Origin: Lamellibrachia satsuma
Lineage: Eukaryota > Annelida > Polychaeta > Sabellida > Siboglinidae
Reading direction: 5' to 3'
DNA: 64,000 nucleotides
Assembly (NCBI GenBank): GCA_033239005.1
Contig: BSQZ01000005.1
Location: forward strand, 1,578,501-1,642,500
Position 1 is the stretch's first letter, and every line of letters begins with the position of its first letter. The position numbers were made by a program, and so were the translations under genes. The notes below the pieces were generated by a model that was given only the letters and a program-made list of their open reading frames with translations, did not search any database and was not told the origin of the DNA. Below, in pieces: positions 36,293-51,400 of this stretch.

Positions 36293-38515
36293 CTGAGGCC
36301 AACAAAAATCATATGTCTGTTTCTGGTCGCCATCGAGGTTAACTGCATCCATTCTGATATGGTCACAGTCCTGGTCACCACATTATCACTGTACCTGTAT
36401 TTGTTACAATCCCGTAGGATTTTTTAAATTACTGAAGTATTTTGGTGCCAAAGAATGCTACATCTTTGAAGGCAATGCCTGTCAATGTGTGTTGTGGAGT
36501 CATAATTATTGTATATTTTCACAAAGTGACGTTTGTTGAAATGCTGACAATCAAGGGCACATGTGGCTGCCTTGAAACGTTGGCAGTGGTTTAGTTCTGC
36601 AAGGTTTATTAACGTGAACAGTCCATTGCTAATGCATTTGTTTTTCATGCATGCCTTGTAGGACATATTTTCATATTACACAATGCTGTAATTTTCACAT
36701 TGTACAGTGCCATTATTAATCCTAGTGTTTTACTGGACTGCGCTGGTAGTAGTGCCAGTTTACAAAGGTCATTTGATATTTTGCATATAATATTAATTTA
36801 ATAACTTTTCTTAAAGTGCTGTTTACCAACAGTGTACCAGAATGTTGTTGTTGTGTAATGCTATAGAAAGATGGTATGGCTGAATCAGGAATGATTAACA
36901 TAAAATATTATAGTCTGTCAGTTTATTATAAAGTTTACAATTTGTGCATCTTCTATCCAGTTTGCTCTTTTGGGAGCAGTTAGAGATGATGCAATAAAGC
37001 TATGCAGAAATATGAAGTGCCTCTTTGTAGTATCAGGAAATTAAATCTATATGCATAATTTACAGTTGGTTTAGAAACCTTTTCTGACACTGACACAATA
37101 TGTGTTTCTGTGCATACCTAATTAAGAACAATGTATGTATATCAAATTAAATATTTATGATTTATATCAGCAGACTTAGATTAATGAAATGTGTATATAA
37201 ATGTATCTTGTGTGTGCGTGCGTGCCTGCATACCGCATGCATTATATATATTATATGGTTACACCACACGCATGCATGATACGGTGTAATCATAATATAG
37301 GTGTAATCATAATCATATACAAGTTGCACACTGTTTATTCCAGTATTGCAGCGTCTCCCCAGACTGTGATAGACGTTCCCACCAGTTGTTCTTGCCTTTA
37401 CCATGATTTAATATGTTTTTGTAGCAATCATGATTATAATTCTTGTTCCTACTTGAGCTGTTTCATGATTTCTTACAATGGCCATGCGAGGTCACGTCAG
37501 ATGCACACAGGGTGAAGTTGTGAAAGTTTACATTGAGTAACTTAAATCATTAAAAAAATATGTTACCAAATATATTATAGCTAAATTGCTTTTAACACTG
37601 TAAAAAATTTTTTTGGACTATGTTATGTTTGTATCACTTCATTATTTTATAAAATGTTTTGTGGTATGCATCTTTTATTGAAATTCAAATGTATACATGA
37701 CGATTTGTGAGGTCGTTGAATCCATTCTTTTATGCCACTGTTAAGAGATCATGGGAACATGTTTGTTAAAAACCATAATAATATTTATTTAACTGTTTGT
37801 TGTTTTAATGGCAAGGCTTAAAACATCTATGCAGCTATTAAGTTGATTAGCTGAGAAAAAATATACTTATTTTGTTGAAACATGCTGAAACCGAAACTTT
37901 TGATATTTGTTACAGTTTGGTGTTTCATGTTCACAAGGTAATTTAATTAAGTAGAATAATAAAGGGATACTCCCATACATATATATATATAATTATATGC
38001 ACGCACACATGCATAATGCTTTGTACCGTTAAAGGTATACTTGCCACAACGTTGATAAACCAGAAAGTCCAAGTAGATGCCTTCATAACCTCTACACTGT
38101 ATGCCTGTTTAAAAGAACACGCTAAATTTATTTGTAAAATGTATTGAATGTAACTAACCACCGGGTTTGTTAAGATGCATAAAATACATTTCAAATTGTC
38201 ATATGGCACTTCCAATGCATCAGATGTGTAAACCTTAAAACTTTTAATATTAATTGAATGTGTTGGGCTTTTCAAAGTTGACAGTATTGTTGAAAGTCAA
38301 TTAAATGTTTGACATGTTGATGCTACAAGATATCTGATTGTGTCTGCTTTGTGAAAAGAATAGCTTTAACGTGTTAAGCATACTGATTTCACATAACCTG
38401 TATCAAGGAAAGTAACACAGCTTGTATTGTCATCAAGGCAGAAACAACATGCAGCCAATCACAACAGTGACAGCTGGAAAAAGCATTCCATTGAGAAGTC
38501 GCTGTTTCCCCCCCG
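36293..38515. other. Convergent 3' flanks of SLC45 and GTPBP6
   Basis: This contains the SLC45 3'UTR with AATAAA at 36993-36998, and the GTPBP6 3'UTR on the minus strand with a possible AATAAA at 38127-38132. A short TGCG run lies near 37213. I see no other gene. Confidence 0.5.
36993..36998 (+). terminator. Polyadenylation signal AATAAA for SLC45
   Basis: Canonical hexamer about 700 bases after the SLC45 stop, with no other plus-strand gene nearby. Confidence 0.5.
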
Positions 38516-41500
38516 TCATTGTCCTTTCTTTGGTCGGCCAAATCTGTTGAGGAACTTGGCGTAAGCTGCTTGTGTCATCACTGTTTCGACCAATAAGCTC
38601 TCTGTATTGTGGTCATCTGACTTCACCGATTTCACTGTTGCTTCCTTATAAAGCCAGCTGGAAGAAAGCAGGTTTTTAGGGATCAGTTCCTGCCACAATG
38701 TCTTTAGGGCTGCTCGAAGCATTCCTCTAGGAAGCAATTACTGCATAAAAACTGTTCCTTCGTGTACGCCCGCTATTGTCTATAGTCAAGAATGCCCGGA
38801 CTTCAAATGGCAGCAAGAGGATTTAACAAGATTTAACAAAATTTGCCATCTAAGCCAAAGGCCCAGATGGCAAGTGGACAAGGAAGCCATTCACGCTGCT
38901 AGCAGTTACACAATCTGTAGACAATTTGTTCCATTCATTTATTGTCCTCTGTGAGAATGAGTGATTCCTGATGTCCAATCTACATTGATCCTTTACTAAT
39001 TTTACCTTGTGTCCTCTAGTTCTGCTATCCTTCTTGAGTGAAAAAAACATATTTCTATCAATATTTTCATACCCATTCAATATCTTAGAAACTTCAATCT
39101 GATCTCCTCTTAACCTCCTTGTCTCTAGAGTTGTTAAACCACATTCCTTCAGGCGTTCTTCATAACTAAGGTCTCGCAGTTCTGGAATCATTTTAGTTGC
39201 TCTCCTTTGTATGCGTTCAAGCGTATCTATATATTTCTTACGATATGGTCTCCATGCTTGTATACAGTATTCTAAATGAGGTCTAACTATTGCTTTATAA
39301 AGAGGTATAATTAACTTTTTTCCCTTGTATGTTATGTTTCTTCTAATCAATCCAAGAATTTGGTTACCCTTTGAAGCTGCAATACCACACTGCTCTAAAA
39401 CTTTCATATCAGCGCTTATTGTAACTCCTAAGTCCTTTTCTTTTACAGTAGTACCCAGAACAGTATCTCCCATTTTATAGTTTACATCCAAGTTCCCACA
39501 GCAGCCCTTGATTTGAATAATGGCTTGACCACTCACTTAATAGATTGATGTGATGTTAAGAGCTAAACAATTAAACATGACAGGTAAAACTGGCCTTATA
39601 TAAACAGGAACTTGCTTCATTTCAATATTTTTGCGTATTTTTGTATCATATGCACAGTGTTGCACACCATAAAAATGCTAAAATATAAATTATGCAGAAA
39701 AACAGCAACTAAAGTAGTAATTGCAAAATATTTTCTTAATTTTTATACGATATAAATGTAATAACTGACACAATATTTTCCAAATTTCTATACATAGAAG
39801 TTAATAACTGACCCAATATTTTCTGCTCTGTACACACATCTAAAATTTCAAATATAAACTGTTGTAAACAACTGTGGCATTCGTGCATTAACAGTGTGGC
39901 TAAAACCCAGCTTATTTGACCAGCACGACCCCACATACTCACCTAAGATGTTGGCCACTGCTGGGTATCCGCAGGTAATGTAAGGACCTGTCTGTGTTGC
40001 CCATGATGGTCTCCTCTATCCTGGCTGCCAAGGTCTGCAGACCTTCTCCCGTGGTCGCAGATATCTTCAGGCATCTGTCTTCCTCTGCCCTGTGACATAA
40101 GACAATCTTCTGAAGGAAAACTTGCAAATTTTGTAGTCAACTGGAAAAAACAACTCGGTAGTAGTTAAGGAATATCTTAAAACATGGACATTTGATAATA
40201 AATGTAATTAATGTCTGAGAGGAACAGGTTACACAGTTATACTTTTATATTTATATAAATATATACAAATTAATGTATCCTAAGTTAAAATTTACAATGG
40301 GAAATAGTTGAACTAAAGCTACATCTAACATAATTGTAGGTATTTTTTGTTATGATCAATTAACAAATAATACAAAGGCCATGATTTTACAACATGACTA
40401 TGCTGCAAGGGAATGTTCAATTTCTTCAAAATGTTAGGAAACATCAGATAAAAACTGATGCATAAAACAAAACATACCGTTTGTCAGCAGAGGACAGCAA
40501 GTCTGCTTTATTGCACACTTCTATGAGGTTGTCAAACAGTTGTTGAGGCACGCCCAACTCCTGCAGCGTGCGGACGACATTGACTCTCTGGGCAGACGTG
40601 TCGGGGTGACTGATGTCTCTCACATGAACAATGACATCCTACAACAGCATCACGTGTCATGTATGTGCTTGTGCCAATGGACGGGTTCATTTTTCGAAAA
40701 GGGAACGTGTAATATGAATGTAAACTTAAAGCCATTGACTAGCTAAAAAATTAACCCCCATAAATAACCGGCTTTGTTTCTGAGTAGCAGTGTCAAAAGG
40801 TAGACCCTGACTAGCTATTCATGAAGATTCTTCTGCAAATGTCTTAGTAACATTATTTTGTACTGAGCCTTTGCAGTTTGAAAGGGTAGGTACGAAAGGC
40901 AAGGAGTGGAAGACCATTGCAGAAGACGGAGGAGATGGAGAGCATTAACATTGAAAGTGGAAGAAACAACCAAGTGAGTTGGACCCCATCCTGCAAGGGA
41001 GCAAAGGGAAGAAGAAGCCTTTGCACCAGGATTAGTGGATTAGAAAATAGCATATTTACTGCTACTGAGCATTAGACAAATAATATCTAAGAATTTGCTA
41101 AAATTTGCCACATGCAAAACTTCACAAACATGTATATGGCCGAATAAATGTTCCCTCTTGTGTCGTATGAATGCTCAATAAATCTAGTTGCTGCTACAGA
41201 ACATAGATAGTTGAGACACAGCTGACTTGAAGATTTCAAACTGGTTGGAATTTCAAACCCGTTTAATTTAAATTGGTTATTTCTAGCATCATCATTAATT
41301 GGTGTTTGTTTTAACTTTTGTAAATCGTTTTATTTGTTTTCAATACGTTTGCACTGCATGGTTAAAGAATATGAAGGTATGTCAAGGTGAATATCTACTC
41401 TGTCTACTATATCACTCTTCGTGACAAATCATTCTGGAATTGTTGAAAAGTTTTGTTTCCAAATCTGCTTCGACTTCCTTCAAGAAAACTGTTTTCTGCC

Positions 41501-44500
41501 ATGCTTCTTTACAATCAGTTATTATATGAAAAGGCCAAATAAATGACGTTTATTAAGAGTATGCCTAATGGCATATTGTTCCGATTAAAAGCATGAAGTG
41601 TGGACCCTGTAACATGCGCCAAGCATGTGGCTGAGCCTCATACAAAGCCGCCTGGACACAATGCTCCCAGAGCCCACACTTCGACATAGCAATACAGTAC
41701 ATGTAGTAATATTCATACCACACAATACAATTCATGGCATCATCACCAGCACATTAAAACATTACCCAATACCGACAATACTCGACACAAACCTATTTGC
41801 ATATACTGCATTACTGGACTACACTACTTGCTAAGATTCCTACTCTATATATTTTTGTAACCTAAAAGGTGGGGCCATAACGCCTGCTTAGCAATAAACC
41901 ATCCCAACATCGAGGATGGAAGGGAAGCCATCTTCCACTCCGCACCAAAACCCTATGTGAACAGGCAAATAGCCAAATGAAAAGCCCAAAGTCCACTGGG
42001 AAAGCGTCATAGAGAAGATGGTGACTTCACTTCTACCGGTAATGTACAAAATGTTATCAAGCACAACATTAATAAAACATTCAGCAGCAGAAATTGGGGA
42101 GGAGGGTGGGTCGAAAAATTGTAAAAGCGAGAAAGCAGGTCTGCTCCGGATGTATCAAACATTCGGAGTGAAGCTGCTTACTTTCAAACTGCGTCATTCG
42201 AATGACTGCCGCGCTCTGATTGGTTTAGTGGTGTCACGGGAGCGCTTAATCAGTCATCCCGGTATCTTTGCCTAGGCTTAGATTAGCATAATAACCTATT
42301 GACCCTCACGTGCCCTGCCCGCGCCGCTGCCAGCATAAAATCATGTATGCAACCGTGGTCGCATACTCTCATTTACATTTTACACGTATGAAGCTCACCG
42401 CATTCAGAACGTCCTCGAGAGTTGCAACAAAGGCATCAATGAGTGACGTCGGTATGTCGGAGATGAACCCGACGGTGTCAACGTAAATGACCTTCATAAG
42501 TGATGGCAGGGTGCCCGCATGGGCAGTCACGTCCAGCGTAGCAAACAGCTGGTCGCGAGGCTGCATATCCTTGTCACCCGTCATAGCTTTGATCAGACTT
42601 GTCTTACCTGCCAACAGAAGTTCTCAGTTTCTGTTTTACTCAAGATATTAAATTTCAAGTGAAACAAAAGTCATGGTTTTGGGCAATGCACCTAAGAGCT
42701 AAAACCAACCATTTGCAATAACAATCGAGAATATCACGCTAGTGGTTTTCTCAGAATTTTTTCTAAAAGTGGGAGATTCTGGTAAAATCTCAGTTTTCCT
42801 GGCAGCTGACATGTTGATCAGGGCGACCAATAAGTGCCTGGCAGTTCATGGAAATCATTGCAGCTAGACCACCGTTGCGACGGAAGAACAATGAAAGGCG
42901 GACGAATATAAACCAAAGCAATGCAAACTCTCAATCAACTGAGCTGCTAAGTCAGCATACAAGAAGTTAGTAAACAATGGCCAAAATATGTTTAGCTGAG
43001 ATTAGGCGAAAACAGCATGGCAATATCCTATTGGCAAATAGAGGACTAGGTGCTAAGAAACAGATTTTCATTTGTTGAGCGAATATTGCCAGACTACAAG
43101 CACTCGTGACGTAGGGTTATCTAACAGTAAGGCGCGGCCCATGCCGTGTGTTCAACAAGGTTTTCCTAGTAAACCACTGGCGTGATATTCTTGATTGTAG
43201 TTATATTTTATTAACTCTTACTCTTGTATAGGTCCAAAACCATGACTTTTGTTTCGCTGTAACAATAGTATCGATAAAGATTTCCATCTACAACAACGAG
43301 CCCCAGATGGCATGTAGGGTAGGATACAGAGCAGCTGAAATTAGAATATTAATTATTATAGATACATTAAAATACATATAATTTCACATCCAAAGAAACC
43401 ATTAACACATTAAGACATGACGACAAGTTATTTAACATAACCAAAAATAATAAATTATATATCAGATACATAAGTATATCTATAATCATTGGAAGGTGTT
43501 TTCTTTACATATTGAATTTTCATTCAGCTTTAAAAATAAATATACCAACATCAAATAGTTTATCTATTCTGATTCACACGTCATCTAAAGTAGATGGATA
43601 ATTTTGAGACACCTGCATTTGTGTAGCCAACAACTGCGATGACAGGAAACTCGAGTTTCCTTCGACCTTTCCTCAGCAGTTCACGTTGGCTTTTGATCTC
43701 TGCAAGGGCCTTCTTGATCTTCAACTCTTTGTCCTGTGAGACCAAGACATGATTTCTATTTGACATGTGATTATATTTAATGACACTTGGTATTTGTTCC
43801 GAATAGTTTGGCCAACTTAGTCAAGGATTTCTTATGTGTTTCTTACATTTCCGTGAACAAATGATTGATGTTGTGACTATGGTCACATCAACTTCAATGA
43901 TAACATCAACTTCATGCTTATTAATTGGGTGAATTTATTGCTACAAGTAGATGAATACAACAAGTTTTATTAACAGAACACTTGTTTCAATCTAGACACT
44001 GAATTGTTAAAACCAACATTGATCTCATAAGCTGTATAATATCAGTAAAACTACAGCTCATAGTTTGTGGAAAAGGACTGCACGTCTGCAAAAGGCATTT
44101 TTATACAAAATCGACAAACCATGCCTGCATTTTGTATTTTGTAAACAAAAACCTTGGGATCTGCCATAGTGACACTCTCCTATATGGCAATTTTCATGTC
44201 ATGTGACTGCATTATAATGTTCTCCAAAACAGTTTTCAAGAATTGCATAGTACCAAATTCAGTGACACAAGTTGGTGAAATCCCATGAAAATGAACACAG
44301 AGCCTAAGTATAACACTGATACAATTTCTGCAAATGAATCAGTTAATTGATGGGATTTTAATTAATAATCATGTACTTGTTGCTCTGTATTAATTACAAA
44401 TTAGATTTTGTTGAAGTTTCTGTAGTTTCTTCTGGCAAAGTTGCTAACAAACATTCTTTAAAGCTGTCTCCGACATTTTGACCATCGTGATGACCGCCCA

Positions 44501-47500
44501 GGTTAACTGATGTTCAAATCTTTAGCGTGTGAACAGTTTAAATAATGTGTGGTCAGTTTAGAAAAAAAGTTTGTTAAAATCATTGAAAGAGTTGACTTTG
44601 ATCATTAGATTGGGGTAACTTGCAAAAGGGTGAATACCCTTGTTATGGTATATGGGCTTAGAAAAACAAGATATTAAGACAGCAATGCAAGATAGAAAAA
44701 TATGGAGGGCCATCCTGATTCAAGAAATTCCTTGACAATAATATATAGAGGTGGGCTACACATACTGCCTGGGTGGCCACTTTTGCCCTTTTTGCCAAGC
44801 CAAAAATAATAGTTTGTCCAAAGATTTAATAAAAACCAAATAACACATTTGCACAAACAAGCTAGCAGGTCATAGTTGATACTAAATTTTTTTTTGCTAA
44901 ATGAGTCAGAAACGAGTCTAGCAAAGAATAGCAAAGAAACTGAGTTGTGGAAGCAGCTTTAATTGAACGGCCTACCTGCAGCAGCCTCTGTCGCTGCTCA
45001 AAAAATGTTTGACCCGCTCCGCCGAGGGTTGCCAGTCCCCCGCCTTGCTTGGTCAAGCTGTGGTCATGCATGCCTCGTAGCCTTGACCTGCAGCATAACT
45101 TGTCATTGTTTAATCCTGCCAAAATCACAATGCTGTGGAATGCCATTTATATTTTACTTTTTGCACTCGATAACAATTACCATATTTGGCCTAATACATG
45201 CCCTGATTAGTGTGCACCACCTTTTTAATCAGCACGATCCATAATTATTGTAATTCGACTAGTGTGGAACAACTGAAGTGTCGCCATCTGGTGTTAAACA
45301 GTTGGCATCACTTTTCAGTTGTTCTACATGAGTCACAAAATAACACCATTAGTGTTAAACAATTACCGTATTGTCTAGAGAAAAAGTGTTTGGTGTACGC
45401 TGACTAGAATAGATTCCTTGACATTTTTCCATGGCCCAATTTTTGTTTCAGGCATACTGTACACTTATTAGGTAGAATATGGTATCTCTATTCGAGATCA
45501 GGGGTTTCCAAACCTATCAATTCTGCATTCTGGCCAAGGCCCCCCCAATCCATGTGTTTCACATGGAATTTGCCATTTGAAAATAATTGTGCATGTTTGC
45601 CAGACCTCCTAAAATTACGTATGCCCCTGCCAGCCCCTGTTTGGGAATCCCCCCTCTAGGTGGTTCTAGATATACAGTTGTGTTCACTGAAGTAAGACCA
45701 CCACAAATAATCATCATTTGTGTCCAACGATGAATTGTGGACATTTTTTTGGTTGCGTTTTCATTCAAAACATAGGGATGGTTGGTGCACCAGCAATATT
45801 GCTACCAGGTAGTGCGTGCTTGCAAGTTGTTATAATGAGTAAGCTCTTAGTAGTTACACATCATAAAAGCCTACTCATCATATGTCTAAACAATCCAGCG
45901 GTGGACATATTTCAATGAATAAGACTGTAAAGCCTGGTGGAGTTTCAAGATAATCTCCTGAGTTACAGTGTGATTTATAACTGACACAATGTCCATGCAA
46001 CTATAATTGTGAAACCTGTGTGTGTAGTCAAGTGAAGTTCTATTCTGTTTGCTCCTATTTAAAACTACAGTCAGTTAACACAGAGTGAATTCTTATAGCA
46101 CTTAAAGAATATTTTTACTTAGGGAAACTGCAGAATCTGCAATGTATAATAGAGCGCCCAGTTTCACTGCACTGTAAAACATCAGTGGTGCTGTTGACGT
46201 AGCTAAGTCTACTACATAGCCCATATACATAGACAGCTTTTGAAAATAACTCACCGGTAGAATGGAATCTCAGCTAACGCCACTTGTAACTTTGCCTCTT
46301 TTGTACAAGCCCGGACTTTAAAAATCTGTAGCACCATTGTGTATCTGCAGATAAAACAACTGATATTGTTGCACTGACACTTCAGTCACTGGCACGAACT
46401 TTCTAACAAGACATGCCAGTTCCAGTTCAACTGCAGAAGTGAGCATTTCCTGTACACTATCACATAAATTAAATGTCTTAACATCTGTAGTGGTGAAACA
46501 GTAACTGGATTTTGTACATGAGTAAAAATACAAGTAACTTATCCCAAACCTGCTTGATTGAAAATATATAGTTCATAAAATTTATACTAATAAAAAATTT
46601 AGCAGAAACGGCATGCAAGTCATATCTGTTATGCTAATATATTCATAACTTTTTTAACTATAAACAGAGAACATGCTAAAAGTGCTAATCAACAAATTAA
46701 AGCTTATCTTACTGATCATCTTCATACCCTAGTGGGTACATAAGACCATCAACTAGTATAAACATCTTCATGCCCTAGTGGGTACATACGGCCATCAACT
46801 AGTATAAACAAATTAAATTATGCCCCTTGTTTGGTATGCACTACGCACACATAGGAATGCATGTATGCACGCACGCATGCACATACACGCCCACCTGTCA
46901 TAGACAGGAACCTTCCACTTCTGTTGCATGGTTGCTAGTTGTACAGAAGACAACATGTCCATGCTGACAAATACAGCAGTAAGGGCCCGAGTTCTCTTGA
47001 TTCGCTCTGTGATCTCTGCAAAGTTTCCTTTGCCATACAAAAACTTCTTGTCTGGATTTTTCAGTGTGTAGATGGCCTGGAAAATGTCAACAGAACTGTA
47101 CTGATCATAATTCTATAAATAATCATAATATTAATGTGTTTTAATGAATAATTATGTTTGTTGCAATTTAACCACTATCTGTTTAATTTTAATGTTTTGG
47201 GGCAAAACTATCGTGTTTACATTGCATGTAAAAGAAACGTAATTTTACAGATGTCAATGATATGCCCATCACATGATCCCATGAACGCCTGACCCCAATA
47301 TACTTTGTCCACAGGTGTTGGAAATTGTTGAGATCTGTTCACAAATGTACTGAACGACAAGTTTGATACTCATAAATGGTCAAATTAAAGATAAAAGTAT
47401 GATTAATTGAAACATTTGGTCAAGATGTTAGATATAGAAAATGTTAGAAAAGATATAGTTTATACTAAATTTATGATGACAAAATCACACTTTGTACTAC

Positions 47501-48285
47501 TAATACGGGTAATGCATCATAGGGTATTGATAATCAATTCTTAAATATATTTTCTAACTTAGAAATTTACACTTTCATCTGTAAAAAAATATCAGCTTGA
47601 ATATGGCAACCTGAGGATGCGACCTGACCTTGTCAATGACTGTCCACATTGGCAGTGTTTCGACCAGAGCACAGGCTTCAGACAACTGAAGGTCAGCAGT
47701 GGTCAAACTAGCCTTCTTAGGCCCCCATTTCACATCTGAAATTATTGCATAAATCCAATGAATCAACAGTTCTTTCTCATCCATGTGAGAATTCAACAAT
47801 ATAAATATCTTTTCCTGCTCTTGAATTGCTTAATAAAATCTTGAATCCTTGATTAAAGGTGCAAAAAAATAGGCAATAATATGGTTTCTTTGCATTGAAA
47901 AGAACTATTAGATGTAAGTTTACCATAATATAAACAAGTTTACAAAGAATATTAAACAAGTAATTTCTTTGATAGCCTATTTAAAGTTAGTTATCAAATA
48001 AATAAACTTTGTAATGTTCAAATAGATCTGATGCTCCAGTAATTCTGCAATTATATTTTGCTTTACATACATACCTGGCTGGAGAACAAATACTCGGTGG
48101 CCACCAGAGGGCAGCAGGTAGCTGCTTGTGTACAGCTCACCGTACTTCTTATCGCCCAGCAATGACTCGTCCACAGCGAAATCTAAGAAAAACTGGTTAC
48201 CCTCAATTTGGAAGGCATTACATTTTATCATATACATGATACATTACATTACATATGTGTTATACACACATACACACATATATAT

Positions 48286-48343
<58 letters not shown>

Positions 48344-48412
48344 GTATATGTATATATATTTATGTCTTGATCTCCTTTAACTCATAATCAAAAATGTATA
48401 CACATGTGTGTG

Positions 48413-48469
<57 letters not shown>

Positions 48470-51400
48470 ATATTGTGAATTAAAGAAGATCAAGACATAA
48501 ATGAAAAGACATATAAAAAGAACACAATCAGTAGGTGTTAATCACTAGCCTGGTGGCACAGCTATCACAATGGCACAGGATAATTACGAATTACAATTTA
48601 AGGAAGAACTTTGACAAAAGGTTTGAAATATGTCAAAAACATCTAATTCCCAAATTGGAATATTTCAACATTATGTCTATACTCAAGCTTGCAGCAACTG
48701 ATGAATCTCTGAAGTCACGCCATAGATACTACATACTCAGCAAGAACCAATTTTTATTTGTGGTTTCTTATGCTGAACATTGTTTCTTGGTTTTCAGTGT
48801 GATAAATTTACCAGACATTTCACAATTTGAGTGGTAGATAGTAGTCCATTTAATCAATGCAAATATTCCAACCTATAATAAATGAGGTATGGGTGGAAAG
48901 ATAGTTAAATACTCTTCCAAATGTGCCATAGCTAACATGTAATTATGCAGTAATGATATCGTACCAGAATTTTGTCATAGAAATTACTCCACAGCCCTAC
49001 ATATGCAATTTTGGTGGCTTGCATAACATGATGTGGTATAATTTTTTTTAGTAATGGTGAAATTTCACACCATTCATTGATCTGCAAATTGAGGCCACAG
49101 GGGTAATTCCCTTCAAAGGTTTTCCCAGTAAGAAGCCTCAAGCCTTATACCTTTCTCTGTTAAATTCTTCCTCTCTATGTAACCCAGGAAGTCCACACTG
49201 AAAGTCCTTTCATGATTTGTCACATTAAGCCATGCAAACAACTTAATTTAAAAGGGAAGTTAAATCAACTGCTAAGTTTACTATAAAAGACACATTGATA
49301 AACATCATGATTATGAGTATATTACAATATATATTTTTATTATTATTTATTCTCACCATTTTGGCTTAGGTAGTTTATAATTAAAATTGGATAATTTAAA
49401 TTTGCTCATATGTTTAGCAGGTATAACATTTTTCAATGCAGTGACATCGAGAAGTTGATAAAGAAACGAAATACACAGTGATGCAGACTGAAAACAGAAG
49501 TGATAGGATGTCCTGAACCTCTGAAATCAATAGGACACAATGCCCTGACTGCACAAAAACAATAGGACATTCTACATTTCCAACATTTAATTTAAGATAC
49601 ACAACATACAAAAGACAAATTGTAATTGATACTTCACAGTATTTGCTCTGGGTATAATGGCACAAAGTGCACCTGGGGGACTGGGGCATTGCACTTCGTA
49701 ATAAAAACATTAATTTGATAAGTGGAGCAACTTCAATTCCTGGTGTTCCACACGATCCTAAGTGAACCCTGAACAATAATCTTAAATCATAATTTCATCT
49801 CAATATAAAAATATTTTTGAGTGTGAGAAATAGATAGCTGCTACGTGGCAATTTCTGAAAATATCTGGCTAGGTAGATGAAAAAACGGTAAACGGACATA
49901 ACCCCACTGGGACCAAACCCCACTCAGACATAACCCCACTGGACATAACCCAAAATGTATTAGATGTAGTTTTGTCATCACAAAAAGAATTAGTGGACAA
50001 TGTAAAAATATTTGAACCATTGGGTAATAGTGACCATAATCAAATACATTTTGACATCAATGTAAAATCAGAAAGTAAAAATAAGAAAACGTACAAGAGA
50101 AACTTCCACAAAGGTAACTACAAAGATATGAGAAAATATTTAGCACAGCTAGATTGGAATAACATGCTGATGAATAAGACCGCAATTGAATGTTGGAATA
50201 TTCTAAAATATGAAATTGAGAGTATCATCGATAAATTTGTTCCCTTCCGAAAACAAGGAAAACGGTGTAGAAAGAAACACTTGTCAAAAGAGGCTATTAG
50301 AAAAAAATGCTAAAACAAACTATGTGGAGGGTTTATAGGTGTACCAGAAAGGAAGAAGACTATGCAAAATACAAAGAGGCACTTAATGCAGCTACAACTG
50401 AAATCAGACAATCTAAAAGAAGCTATGAGCAAAAATTGGCATGTAACATAAAAAATGACAGCAAGAGTTTTTATGCATATGTCAGGAGTAAACAAAACGT
50501 ACAAGACAAGGTTGGACCTCTAGAAGACAGTGCTGGAAATATAATATCACAGGGGTTTTTAATGGCGGAAGACCTAAATGGTTACTTCAGTTCAGTGTTT
50601 ACCAAAGAAGATATTAGTTCATTACCAGTTGCTGATGCTAAATTTCAGGGGGCTAAATCTGAATATTTAGGACCGTTAGTTGTAACTCCAGAATTGGTAG
50701 CTAAGAAAATAAAGGCAATGAAGGATAACAAATCACCGGGAGTGGATGGGATTCCTCCAAAATTACTAATGGAAACAGTAGATCAAATCAGTATACCACT
50801 TGCAAGAGTATTCAACTTGTCATTAAAAGAGGGAGTTGTTCCGTTTGAATGGAAAGAAGCAAACATCATACCATTATTTAAAAAGGGTTCGAGAAATAAG
50901 TCAGAGAATTACAGACCAATGAGTTGAACGTCAGTGATTTGTAAATTATTAGAAAGGTTAATTAAAGACCATATGGTGGATTTCCTCGTTAAGCATAAAT
51001 TATTAAATTCATCTCAACATGGATTCCTTAAAGCGAGGTCATGCTTAACAAATATGTTATGTTTTTTGGAAGAAATCACTAAGTGGATAGACGAGGGATC
51101 GCCAGTAGATATTATCTACTTAGATTTTCAAAAAGCTTTTGACAAAGTGCCACATCAAAGATTGCTACTTAAATTAAAAGCCCATGGTATCGGGGATAGC
51201 ATAACTGACTGGATAGAACAATGGCTGACTGACAGAAGACAACGAGTTGTAGTAGATGGAGAAGTTTCAAATTGGAAATCGGTTTTGAGTGGGGTACCTC
51301 AAGGATCAGTATTAGGACCTATATTATTCTTAATTTATATCAATGACTTGGACGACAGTATAACAAGTAACGTACTGAAATTTGCGGATGACACAAAACT

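Noticed and set aside
48128..48370. Open frame running from opposite GTPBP6 exon 2 into a TA repeat
   Set aside because: It is the complement of a real exon followed by microsatellite; not a gene.
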